In this document: one piece after another, positions 32,807 through 45,000 of the stretch
How positions within the stretch are numbered: position 1 is the stretch's first letter
Layout of the letters: the number at the start of each line of letters is the position of its first letter
DNA from: Tubiluchus corallicola
Taxonomy: Eukaryota > Priapulida > Priapulimorpha > Priapulimorphida > Tubiluchidae
Direction: 5' to 3'
DNA length: 62,000 bases
Assembly: GCA_030141605.1 (NCBI GenBank)
Contig: JAQGDQ010000615.1
Span: forward strand, 1 to 62,000
Position numbers and translations under genes: made by a program
The notes under the pieces: model-generated
What the model saw: only the letters and a program-made list of their open reading frames with translations
What the model was told of the DNA's origin: nothing
Database searches by the model: none

Positions 32807-35800
32807 ATGGCGGGAGAAGGTAAGTGGAAAAATGTCTAATCAAGTATCACCCAAACTTGGCTGCATGTCTTGACAAATTTTTTACAGTTTCAGTTTTGGT
32901 GTTTGTCCAATTCAAACTGCTTCCCTGACCACGATAGAGGCAACATTTAGGGTTCTAGGGTCTAACAAGAGAAGCAGCTTTTAGTTCACTAGAAAGACAT
33001 TTTTACTTTTTACTATTAGCGGTTGTGGCAGACTGGGTGTCGTTGTGCCATTATTTTCATCACTTGGTATCCAAACATTTTGGAAGCAAAACTAGTGGAC
33101 AAAGTAAGCCAATGTGTAAAAGTAGAATTCTAAATTTCGGGGAGCTGAGGAGTGGATTATTCGTAAAAATCACAGAGATTTCGTAACCACTAAGTCCTAT
33201 AGCTTGACTTGTAACGGATCAATTGTAAAATTTCCTTTGTAAAGGTTTAATAATCATGGAAAATTTAAATGCCATTGAGGAATTCAGTATCTTCTAAAAC
33301 AACAAATGTATGAGTTTGTTATTTCAAATTTGATACAATTAAAGTTTACCTTAAGATAGTGGCAACCAAAAATATTTTGGTTATATTTCAATTATTTATC
33401 TGGAATGCCCAGTATAGGGGCACGGTGCTGTCCTTCATTAAAGGACAAGAAAAGGGGCACCTGAGATATGTTTCAGAAAAACCGCCTTAAAAAATTAGAT
33501 TACTTTACAGCATCTTATGCATATATCGTACTCGCGTTAAAATGAATTTATGTTGGTTTTCATTTTAAATCAACACTGTACAGACTGCGCCACTGACGTC
33601 ACCTACGCAAACGTAAATCAGGGGAAGAAAAGGAAATGTAAAATTACTTCCCTTAAAACTTTCCATGCAAATCTATATTACTTAGCATTTCGCTACCTGC
33701 TGGAAAGACGTATCTAAATAGAAATAACAATTTAGAATGTTTGTGCCAATTGGTAAAACGTCGCTGGCTCACCTTACAAGGTGCACCACTCCCTAACCAA
33801 AAACGTATTTTTTCTTATTAACAAGATATAGAAATTTAAAATTTTACTTAGTAGCATGTGTGTTATGAATGCTCTGATTATTTTTCAAACTTCACGGAAT
33901 GTTATCTAACTTGTTTCAAACGACCTACCATTAAAATGGCTGCGCCTACGGGTCATGCGGGAGTTTAAATTTACTAAGTTTAAAGTTTTATACAGCGTTA
34001 CTGCCGATGCAAGCCCGGCATGCAAAAAGGCAGTATGTAAGTGGCATAAGATTTCAAGACGAATTTTTAAGCTTTACGTAAGTGGAGGGTTTTCTTGCGC
34101 TTTTAAAGCGAACGAGACCTACGGATTTTTCTACAGCTGCTTCTAGGACGTTGTAAGAAAGTACTTAAGGATTTAAGATTAAAAAACATTTTATTTAATT
34201 TTTATTTTGATTCTTTTGATCCTAAATAAATTAATTTTTTTATGTGTGAATGATTTAGAGTCACAGAAGGACTTCATCGTGGTTGAGCATGCGCAGAGAG
34301 TCGAACAATTGCAACAAGACATAGAAACGTTGAACGAACAAGTTGCAGCCCTGCAGAAAAAAGCTAAGCTGGTAGCTAAAAATTATTTCTGTGCAGTTTT
34401 TTTTTTGTTTTACAAAATAATAATTAAATTTACTCAAAAAAAAACAGGCAAGGAACTGAGAAACTAGTTTGAGGTGTACTTGGTTAAGTGGTCCAGAAGC
34501 AAAGTCAGTTTTCATAAGTGGTTTAGCACATGTGCCAGTTTGAACAAGAGATTGCTTAACTCACGCGGACAAGAGGAAGGAAGACGTTAATTAAATCCAC
34601 CCAATTAATAGTAGATTAATCTACCTTCAGCTAAGTCGGCTAAGTAATGGTGTATATGGTGTGTATTAATCCAGCTTTTGGTGCAATTTTATTAACGATT
34701 TCAGTCGCAAATTATTTTTTTAATAAGAAATTTTTTTTTGATTTAGTACTTTTGTTCAGTATGTCCATCTTGTTTACACATAATAATTATTTTTCCTACC
34801 TGTGCCCGCGTGCTAAATATAGTCTGTATCCCACGGGATACATTGGGATTCAATGGAAGCATAAAATGTGCTTCATTTTGCAACTGCTGATAATTTTTAA
34901 AGTATTTAAGACATTTAGTTATGCATGCTATACTAATCTGTACAAAGTCGTCTCTAAAGTACTGTACCTTGCGCAGTTTTTTATGCTATGTAGATTTTCT
35001 AGTTTGCCATTTTATCACTATTTTTAGTCTATTGTTAATGGCTTAAATCAAAATAACTATTAACAGATCAAATAACTGTCAGTTTTAAAATTTTATTAAT
35101 TTTAAAGGCAGAAAATATTCTCGTATCCCACGGGATACAACGGGTATGAAAGGGTTAAAGGAAAACCGGATGATTGTATAAACATTAGTTCAGAATAAAA
35201 GAACGTTCTAAAATATTGAAAACTACGATAGCTTTTTTTAAATCAAAGCTTAGATTAATTCATAATTACCTCGGATACTCAATTTTCGTTAAACTTTCAA
35301 AGCTACGCGCGGCTCGGTGAATCTACTAAGATTGGCAGCGGCGCCTTTTTGTCACACATGCGTGGCCGGCAAATAGAAGGCGGTGCCGTGATAACCATGA
35401 TCATGAAGTGCTGTGTTAGTTTCTGACGTCATATGATGTAAAGCCCGTTTTCGCAACATCACGCATTTAAATTGTAACACTTACGCAAACGTGCTTGATG
35501 CGCAAGGGAAGATGCCTACCAATAGCACAAACTGTGGTTAGTTTCTAACGAAAGCAATAGCTGTGTTCGGTTGCCGTTAATTAACTTTCTAAGCTAATTA
35601 TTCAAATATTTGGAACAATTACTAACTTTTAGAGGCAGGAAAATGTATAATTATGCAGTAAATTAAAATGAAATTGAGTCTAAGCAATCGTCCGGTCTTC
35701 CTTTAAACAAGCTGTTATTATAATAAGGGTAATGTAGATCAAAATATTCAATTTGTGAAAGTTCTAAAATATAATGCTCAAATTGGTTCACAAATGTGTG

Positions 35801-38043
35801 TATTTAAAAGTAATTATATATGCGTTTTTTGTATTCTGCTTTACTGTGGTTTGTCAGCTGACCTGCAATCAAAGACAAAACTAAAATAAGCATTTAAACT
35901 ACCAGTACTTGAAGGCTTTGAGGGAGAGTTTGCAAAGATTTTTCAGCTTTGTGGAGTGGAAGGATTTTGCTGCAAGGAAAGACAGTTGCCGTCTGTCGCT
36001 CTAAATTAGACGTTATAATTTTGTGACTTTGCAATCAGAAAAATGTTTTCGTTTTTCTGATTTTTCTTTTCATCGTTTTGCACGTTTGCCTTAACGCAAA
36101 TTTCAAGTAGAAGGTCAGCTATTATTATTTACTTATTTCAAGCCATTTTTGGTAACGCTGTTTCTCTTAAAAGAATATTTTTCAGTAAAGCTCCTTCCAC
36201 AAGCACTGCACCATTGTGGACGGCCCATTTCGCGGCAAAATTTCTCGAGGAAATTCCTCACGAAAATGCAACACGTTGCTCCACTGAACACTTAAATAGG
36301 ACACATTAAATTAGCGTAATTATAATACGCATGTTTCTATGTGACAGGTTTCTATTGTGGCTCGGAACCAGCGATACCATCTGAGAATTTTCTGCGGTTT
36401 CAGCGTCGTTGCTGTTCCAATCTTGATGTCTTTTGTCATTCAGCATTGTATGGACGCGGTTCAATTCCCACAAATTATCACGGTAACTATATTGCACCTA
36501 AATTCTTGTATTTGTCAAATTTGTCCACATTTTAATAACCTGTTTACCAGTGGAACATATAAGTTTTTAATTGGAAGCAATGACTGTGAAAAACATCCTT
36601 GGCATGCCTATGTATATTAAATTTTTTTCGAAATTTTGGTCAAACGGCTTATGGAAAAAACGTTCTAGCGGCGCCTGGTGGGACTCTCGAAAAGAGATAT
36701 ATGGCTCCTTAGAAAGAGGAAGAACAGGGCTACACGATGATGTGGGCTACACTTTAGGACGCGTCACCAAGAGGAGTGGCGACGAGTTAATTAGATGTTC
36801 CATTTTTGGCAATTTTCGCTTAGAAAACTGCTGACGCAATGCCATTGTTCTGACGTCATCCATTATACTCTGCCTATAACCTTATAACTTTAATTCTGTA
36901 AAAGCTGCTGCTGGCTTTGCGTTGTAAATGAGAACTATGTAGGATGTTCGCGTATTATTGATTATAAGTGTACTTATGTCCGGTATGCTCCAGTCTAGTA
37001 TATATTTATCTAGCTCATTTTTTCTTAAATTTGTAAAAAGTAGATGTTTAGTGCAGTCTTGGCTGTTATGTAGTGAATTTTTCAGGAATTTTTTGACGGG
37101 CTTACGTCTCTTTTTCTCTGCGTATCCATGTGGGTGGGCGTTCCTTTTTTCGTCTTGTCTTTTTTGGAAATGATGTCTGATATACCGACGAATGAACAGT
37201 TTAAGGTAAGAGTTAACAAATGTATGTAACAAATGTATGTAACAAAAGTGTAAAGGTTTGATTAAGAATATGTGCGCAATTTTAGTCAAGTAATAGAAAT
37301 AATGACATTTAATAATTTTAATTCTATTTCGTCAATGTGACATTGACTTTCATCACTGTGTGGTATGATATGAGCTTGCACATGTTTTATGCTTATTACC
37401 CGTGAGACTGTACCGTTATTTCCCAAAAATTAGGCACTTTATGAATATAGCCTTGTGGCGCCATCTTTCAGCCGTGAATTGAGTTATGTCGATTAACTTG
37501 TTGCCTTCACACTTTTAAATTTAGACAATGTTATTTTTAGCTTTACCAAAGCGAGTACAAGGACGAAAAGTGGCCAGAAAATTTGTTTCATAATGAAGAA
37601 GAAGAAAACGAAGAAAAAGAAGAAGACGAAAATCGCGAAGGTACAGTAACTTATATGCTTATTATAGCATCTATCAATTTTCATAACAAAGGCAGTCGTC
37701 ATTCGTGCTTATGAATCACAAGCTTAAAATAGTGAGCTCTAGTGATGTTCACTTGTTCTATTCGTTTATGTATTCGACGGTTTATTCACTGATTTGTTTG
37801 GGATAATCGCTAATGTCTTCCATTAATTTGTAAATAAATTTGGTTTGCTGAGTTGTATATTCATTCTAAAGCTCATGTCAAAAGAATCCCGCATGACCTT
37901 TGTCTTTTAGTAATCTTAGTTTTACCTGTCCGTCATTCGTTTTAGATGATGAAAATCTTGCCACAGAAATCGCAGAAAACAGCGAGGAAGACGACACCAG
38001 CACCCTCGTGTGGCCGCCATCGTCATTAATGGACGTGTTTTGA
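32807..38043 (+). CDS. Five-exon gene: coiled-coil, single-span membrane protein with acidic tail
   Basis: Built from splice signals; not a recognised family. Exons: 32807-32819 (MAGE, donor G|GTAAGT); 34259-34371 (after TTTAG); 36348-36482 (GTGACAG| to ACG|GTAACT); 37541-37640 (TTTTTAG| to AAG|GTACAG); 37946-38043 (TTTTAG| to TGA). Phases agree throughout and give 152 residues. Residues ~10-42 form a heptad-like coiled coil (VEQLQQDIETLNEQVAALQK); ~57-77 a hydrophobic span (RIFCGFSVVAVPILMSFVIQ); ~100-140 are Glu/Asp-rich; the C-terminus is WPPSSLMDVF. A small anchored adaptor is plausible but inferred. Its last two exons are duplicated at 54203-54681. Introns hold a TTAA MITE. The extra frame at 36571-36834 is not needed by the model. 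Confidence 0.6.
35159..35702. mobile_element. TTAA-flanked MITE, 544 bp (copy A)
   Basis: Flanked on both sides by TTAA (35155-35158 and 35703-35706). Terminal inverted repeats: AGGAAAACCGGATGATTG against AGGAAGACCGGACGATTG. Non-coding; lies in intron 2 of the five-exon gene. TTAA targets point to a piggyBac-type mobiliser, though the terminus is not the canonical CCCTA. An inverted copy lies at 58867-59412. Confidence 0.85.
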
Positions 38044-39430
38044 AATGAAGTTTCTATGCATGAAATAATAGGCCTAGCTAAAAGAAAGCGCATATTTTTG
38101 TAAAAGTGGTATAAAGCAACTTCTTGTAAGAAAAATGCCTATATTTCAAGATGTCACACAACTGATATAAAAATGCTTAACCAGTACTGTTTGTTTATTA
38201 TGCATTAAGAGGTAAACATTTGAATGCAAAAAATGAATTAAGAAAAAATCTTCACTAGTTTTGCTTTTCTGTTTAGAGTAAAATTAAGTTTGTACTGTAG
38301 TCCGGTGCGGCATGATACATTAACCAAATGTTTTTTTTGTATAATAAAAATAAGCTATTGCTTATATAATATGCTCACTGATTATGTGTGTTGTTGGTTT
38401 TTTTGTATATTTTAGAATTTATTTATTGCTGTTTTGTAGGTCCAACTGTGAGCTGGACGTCTCTTTCCCGTTGCTATGTTAAATTTGTTTTCGTTTTTAT
38501 TAAAATGATTAAAAAGAATTCCGTGTTTTATTGCAACTACCGAACTACGACCGTCATTGCTGTTATGCTGTTACTACAGAAAAGAAATCAGCTATGACTA
38601 ATTATGTAACTGTTAACGAAAACTTACAAATTTGTCGCCCACGCACTTTTACTTATTTTCACTCAGTTTTCCATAGTTTGCTTGCCATGCTGAAAAGAAA
38701 TCTTCTTAGCAAAGGTAATTACAATCATCACATGCAGTTCAATACAGAATGTTTTGTTATTTTCTACAGCAAACTTTTCCATTTTAACATATAAATGCAC
38801 AACGTCGTCTTATAGAATAAGGTAAAGTGTTAGAAAAACTGCAAGAATAGATGGTATGTAGACGGGAGGGGAAGAAGCAAAAGAAGCCTTACAGCTTTTC
38901 CTTTTTGCAGCTGATTCAATGGCACAAGTAATAACACACGTCACAGAGCAACACAAAGAGAACGCACAGAATAGTTAGTAATAACAAAAACTCACAGTCA
39001 AGAACAGTTTCTGAAACCTGATATGGACAACTGAGACTATTTAGTAGTAGAACAATCAGAGCATTGTACAAAAGCACATAAATGCACAACAACATCATGA
39101 AAACGAACAAACAACATTATGCACTATTAACCATCATAGGCTTTGTACGTTTTAAAACGAAAAACTATCAGTTTTTGTAGCTGAGAAATGACAAGGGAGA
39201 AAGTAAAAAAAAACTGCTATACGTTTGTGAAAATTGTGTAAACTTGCGAGAACAAGTTGCATACTGAAATGTGTGTTTAGTCCAGCTAAAACAGGTCAAA
39301 AGTAACGGTATGCATATATTGACCAGTTCCACAGTTCCAGTTGATGCAGTGTTTAGCTGATTAGTTAATATTACATAAATTTGTGTCGCAAATATGAAGT
39401 GGAATTTCCCGGAAGTGATATGGAACAAAA

Positions 39431-42400
39431 ATGGATTATTGCCATGACCATTTTCACAAATTTGGATTGGAGCAGGTAAGAAGCTTTCTCCATATTACAT
39501 CACTTTTTTAATTTTCTGTCTGAATAGTGTAAATGTTATAATACTTTTTAATAGTTGGCACTCATTCATTATGTGGTTATAAATGTGCTCATTTCCATTA
39601 AGATCTGACTGATCAGGCTGATAGTAATGGTACATAGCAAGTACACTTTTGTGGCAAATTGTTTTTCTGCAGTAAAGTGTTTAATATTTCAAGGTATAAA
39701 GCAAAGAATTCACCAAGTTTTTTGATATTTCTGGAAATAAAACATTGAAGTGTTTACATCAAGTAATGAAAGCCTTGACCCACACATATCGGTTAGTTGC
39801 AAATAAAGATGCCTAAGAATATAATGGCAGTTGCAAAAAATGGAGCTGAACCTATTGGGATTATATTGTTGTTTAGTAATGCAGACATTGCTGATATTTG
39901 TAAGAAAACTGTTTGTAACAAAACCATTTAAAAAATCAACACTATAGTCAAATTTTTAAATCTCTACTACAAAAATTTGACAAAGAATTTAGCGATTTCT
40001 TGATGTCACACCTTTAGGTTTTTGTACACAGATATCTATGAAAGTGTATGAGCTATTTCATATTTTGCATATTGCTACCTATCTTTTGTTTAGTATGTTG
40101 GTATAGTTACAATCAAATTGTTATGCATACTGGACAAATGATAAGACGCATGTAGGAATAACAGTGAGTTGCATTAATTCACCAACAGACGAAAGTGAAA
40201 GTTTCACTTACACATGAAAGTCAAATTGTGATAAATATTAGGCTGCAGATTCTATTAGTAAGAAGAAGTGATTAGGTTATATACAATCCTGCCATTTTTG
40301 AAAACGGCATGAAAAACTGAGGTGAAATTGCCAAACTAATGTGGATAAAGGGAATGCTAGTGGAATGTGATGTGAGCAGTTATGTCCACAAAGTTGTTCA
40401 TCATTTTGGGAAACAAAATTAAGCATTGTTCAACTGCACATTGTTCAATTTTTTTTCAAATGCTCAAACTTCCTATTTGCAATTTCCTGCACATGGACGA
40501 CTTCTAGAGCAACAGCTTTTGTACTCAAACTATGGTCTCACAGGCAAGAATTTAGGATTTTGCGAAGCTTGTCTGATGGTATGAGAAAATATAAGCATGA
40601 GAGAGTGTGTGCATGCTGGTGTGTGTCATTGCTATCTCCATTAGTACTATTTGCCATTAGTACCATCGGTATGATGTTCCTCCTAATGCGTGTACGTGCT
40701 TCAGAACAATGGGTTTTCATATGACCAGTTCAATCAATCTCATGTTCTCGATGATGGTGACAGATGCACATACGACATAGCCATCAATCATCACTAAATT
40801 ATCCAATTTATCTCTGCAGAAGAAGGACATTAAGGAGTTGATTAGAGGTAAGAAGATCCATTTTCTTGTTGACGTCACTGCCATGCGTAAAGTAAATAAT
40901 AGTTAAACAATCCCTGAAAGCTATAAACGGCCCTAAGCTTCTTGGTGAAATTTTGTCGCACATTGTATTAAATCTGAATATGTTCATGGCCTTGCATAAC
41001 TGAGTTACTTTGTCAGATGTTTATGCTGATAATCTTTTGTCTGATGCTTGACGAGACACAAATTCAGGAGACACAGTGCTGGTATTAATACTGATACAAT
41101 AATAAATGTGGCAAGAAACATATTAGAGACAGGAGCTGCAGAAAAGTTCACCAAACAAAGAAGTTGTCTGCTTGCATCTCTTGCAGTAATACTTCTTGTA
41201 CAATTTCTTTGTCCATTCTGCTAAATTGTTGTCATAAACTGCAAAGTTCAAAAAGAACTTAGGACAAATAGTTGTTGTAACACTGTGGCATCAATGCAAA
41301 TTTGACCACTTACTGTTGTTGTTACTGATAACCCTATGCATTTATGCTGTATATTGTACAGTATGATAGTATTAGCACAAGGAGCATAATACATAATACA
41401 GAAGCGTAAACTTCTGTATGTTAAGAATGAAGCTGCTGATTTCAAAAGGCAAATACGGGCCAAATTAATTCAAATTTTAAGCGAGCATAAAAACCAATTC
41501 TATCCATGATTACTAATTGTTCTTTTGTCATAAATGATTGACACTAAATTTTGCAAAGTGCAAAAATTAGTGCCAAATGAGAAGGATTCTCAAAGAACCT
41601 ACATCAATGAACAGAAGATGAAAAGTTAGGATGACAGCAAACAAAACGCAATCCATCAACCCCACAGTGGAAACAGTTTCAGGTCCCAACGCCATTTTAT
41701 AATTACCCACACAGCATTAACAAGAGGTAAGTTGCATAGAGCACACGGTGCTACCATGTAGTCCAATATCCAAAGCAATCATCTAAAGTCAGACATGTGA
41801 GTGATGTTTTCAAGAATTCTTCAAACTACTTATTAGATTTTAGTAAAACTTGTCACAAAGACTTCTCAACCATCAACGAGTAATTAGTTATTCACAGAAA
41901 GCATCAAAACTATATCAAGTTTGTGGACCCAATATCTTCGTTGACATCACTTAGTGAATGATCATCAGTCAAATGCACAGTAAATGATAGATAAATACTC
42001 CTCATACAATAAGAAGCTTAACTACACACCCCTAATAATAATAATAATAGCCCAGAATACAATAGCGACCTGCTGGCTAGAATGATTACCTAAAATCCTA
42101 TCATACAGGATTATTATACTGACTGTCAGATGCACAACATTTATCAGAGGGAGAGATTCGTTTGTTGCTTCTTAAGATTTCATTCGAGTAAAAATTCACG
42201 TAAAAAATTCGAGTAAAAAATTGGGTTTATTGTTTCTGGTAAAAAATTCTGAGGCTACTACGTCGCCTGTTAAAGTCAGCTAACATATGTGTAACGCTTT
42301 CAGTTTAATGAGTTAAAATTCTTGGTATCACCACTGTAGAAATATCTACTGTATGTTTTTGTCAACCAATATATTCGATTAATTTGCCAAGTTCAGGTTG

Positions 42401-42474
42401 GTAAGGGATGTATGTCCATACTATATTATAAAAATTATAATTCATACCCATTGACAATCATTAATTAAATTCAT

Positions 42475-42518
<44 letters not shown>

Positions 42519-42778
42519 TGGACTGATGTTTTTATATTATGCTGGTTGTTTTTTTCATGCTTTGTGATTTTGTTATAGACAATATCTCTGAAGAAACATT
42601 AAATGAGACTCAACACTTGCAGGAGAACTTGTTAGTAAACGAATTTTATCAGCAGCAAACGACTGACCTAGAATCTAAAACCCCCCAAAATACACTTCTA
42701 AGTTGTGCAACAAGTTTTTCCATATATTTTTGCTTCTGTTGCAAGTGCTTCACATTTTTTGGTGTTTTCAGATATTAA
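39431..42778 (+). CDS. Tentative three-exon small gene
   Basis: Predicted from splice signals only. Exon A 39431-39475 begins ATGGATTATTGC and ends CAG|GTAAGA; exon B 40820-40847 follows TCTCTGCAG and ends AGAG|GTAAGA; exon C starts at 42579 after TTGTTATAG and runs to a stop at 42776-42778. Phases match and give 90 residues: a polar, Glu/Gln-rich middle and a Cys/Phe-rich hydrophobic C-terminus (YFCFCCKCFTFF) that may be a membrane anchor or read-through of an unrecognised donor. No family is recognised. Possible further 5' coding sequence lies at about 38569-38714. The intervals 38050-39430 and the two introns are otherwise AT-rich without clear genes. Confidence 0.3.
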
Positions 42779-43063
42779 ACTCAGACAACATTGAAAAGAA
42801 GGGAGCAAGGCATCTTAAACATGAAATACTGTCATCTCCATGAACGTGGTCACAAGGTCTTTTCACAAAAGATTTAATCTTCAACTCTTTAACCTCCAAA
42901 CTGTTATCACATACTTTCGAAGCTAGAAATGTTCTCTGAAATGAGATGCATCAAAATTGCAACTACAACAGAAAAATTAAGGGCCTACCGTAACAATTTT
43001 GCACTGGACCGAGTTATCCATTTACATGCAGACAACATGAAAATTCCAATTATATAAAACGGA

Positions 43064-43945
43064 ATGGATCTTACTTTGTACTTGTACAACATTGCACTTG
43101 CTATAATTGGTATTACAGCTATAGCAGGGAATATGCTAGTTGTCCTGTCTATGATAAAGTGCAGAGAACTGCGCCATAATCGTAATTACTTGTTAACATC
43201 TCTTGCAGTAAATGATCTAGTTTATGGGGTATACATGGTGATTTTGTCATTCTACTGCACACTGGGAACAAATTGTGCTAATATGTACACAATAACAACA
43301 GACTATTACTTCGGCACATGCAGTCTGTACAACTTGTTTGCAGTAGCAATAGAGCGTTATGTGGCTGTTATGAGACCACTACGGTACGCACAGCTAGTCA
43401 CAAGAACGAGAATATTCTGGACAATATTAGCTGTGTGGTTGTCGAGTTTGTTGGTCCCTTTTGCAGTAGTATTATCACTCAAAATGGAAGGAGAGGTATT
43501 CCCTCTACGAATACCGCTTACATTTTTTATAATTTCGATTATATTTCACTATATGCCAGTCGTAGTAACACTGATTGTGTACATCAGGATATGGCGAGAA
43601 GCGATCAGGCAATTCAACAGAATAAGGACCGAATATCAGATGATGCAGATTTATGTGGTACATCAGCAACAATCTCAAGCAAGGGATGGAGGAGCACGAG
43701 AGCCACAAAGAAAAGCAACTACGACTATTGGGATAATTCTGCTTGGCTTCGTTATTTCCTGGACATTTTACATATCACTACTCATGAGCGATGTGCTGTG
43801 TGACTGTGTCACCAATTTACCAAAGCTAATTAGCTACCTAGTACTTTATGGAAATTGTGCCATTAACCCTGCAGTATATGCCTGGAAATGTTCAGACTTT
43901 CAGAAGGCTTTTAAATTTGTTCTTACTTGCTGCACTAATCGGTAA
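43064..43945 (+). CDS. Class A (rhodopsin-like) G-protein-coupled receptor, intronless
   Basis: 293 residues with seven hydrophobic spans. Hallmarks: GNMLVVLSM (N1.50) in TM1; LAVNDLVYG (D2.50) in TM2; an Asp at the 3.32 position in TM3 (TTDYYFGTCSLYNL), as in amine receptors; ERYVAVMRPLRY for the DRY motif; PVVVTLIVY (P5.50); NPAVYAW for NPxxY, followed by a helix-8-like SDFQKAFKF. Oddities: the usual Cys at 3.25 is absent (Asn; nearest Cys at 3.23), extracellular loop 2 has no Cys, and TM6 has GFVISWTF instead of the CWxP switch. Ligand unknown; divergent amine-like is my best guess. A broken paralogue lies 2.4 kb downstream on the same strand. A 5' non-coding exon is possible. Confidence 0.9.
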   Translation: MDLTLYLYNIALAIIGITAIAGNMLVVLSMIKCRELRHNRNYLLTSLAVNDLVYGVYMVILSFYCTLGTNCANMYTITTDYYFGTCSLYNLFAVAIERYVAVMRPLRYAQLVTRTRIFWTILAVWLSSLLVPFAVVLSLKMEGEVFPLRIPLTFFIISIIFHYMPVVVTLIVYIRIWREAIRQFNRIRTEYQMMQIYVVHQQQSQARDGGAREPQRKATTTIGIILLGFVISWTFYISLLMSDVLCDCVTNLPKLISYLVLYGNCAINPAVYAWKCSDFQKAFKFVLTCCTNR

Positions 43946-44559
43946 CTGTTAACAAACCAATGGTAGAGTGTTATGTCAAACATGTAGGACAGTATAAGGC
44001 AATAAATAGAGGCTCCAGGAAGAATATGGTCAATGGTCATATGCAATAGCCACACTGATTCAATGTAGTGTGTTACAGCAGAAATACAATAGCAGCATAT
44101 ATGTGTAAATGCTTCGTGTTGAACAGCAGATTTACTAGTGAAACACTAAATGTGTGATTTAAAGTATTTATTTAGCCTATTACATAACCTTTGTGAAATA
44201 ATAACAAAAACTGCATTTGAATAGTTTTTCTTACTTTGGACCGCTAAAGTAGTCAAGAAAACAAACAATTCAGTGGCAATGTAAGAAACGTTTGTGCAGT
44301 GTTAAGTTAAACACACAAGCATTTATCACCTGGCTAAGTGGTCCCTGATCAAAGTGAATGCCAGAGGTTTACTAATCTCGTGTGGTCATATTAGACTAGC
44401 GGTACTTTCCCTGTTTTTCTGTTCCTTTGCTTACTTTGAATTGTTTAGTGCAGCAAATATGATTGTAAATTAAAAGAGAAGGTAAGTGGTAAAAAGCCTG
44501 TGAATCTAAGTGTAGGACAAAATCAGAGTTTATTAAAGTCAAATCTTGTGTTTCTGTGT

Positions 44560-45000
44560 ATACGGAGTAAAATGTAAAGACACAAAAGAGAAATACTCTC
44601 ACACTAATGGACAATTGACATTAACAGACCACTTCTCCGACTAGTCAGACTGCTGATTCAAGGGTTAACTCTAATTGTTGTTGACAAACTAGATTTTTTA
44701 AAAAAACATCTCACTTTCTTGAAAGCTTCATAGTTTTCTCTAACTGTTTTATTAGTGCTAATTAATGTGGAATCCTTTGTTTCCTTCACCTGTGTGTATG
44801 GAGAATATGAAGTACAGGCAGTGAGTGAAATATTCTCAAACTAATGGACAATTGGCTCTAACTGATTACTTCTCCAATCTTTTAATCTGCTGATTCACGG
44901 GTTAAGTGTAATGTTGGTTGACAAACCTAGCACTATTTCTTTAAACCTTCATAGTTTTGTCTAAGTTAAGATTTTACTCATTCTTTGTAGGCTTTTCATA
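44560..45000. repeat. ~237-bp imperfect tandem duplication downstream of the GPCR
   Basis: ACTAATGGACAATTG, CTGCTGATTCA and GTTGACAAAC recur in the same order 237 bases apart (44590s and 44828s) at about 80% identity. The rest of 43946-46350 contains no convincing gene; an 80-codon frame at 45245-45487 is unassigned. Confidence 0.7.

Noticed and set aside
36571-36834. 87-codon frame between exons 3 and 4 of the coiled-coil gene as an extra exon
   Set aside because: No convincing acceptor/donor pair in the right phase; the flanking exons join in phase without it.
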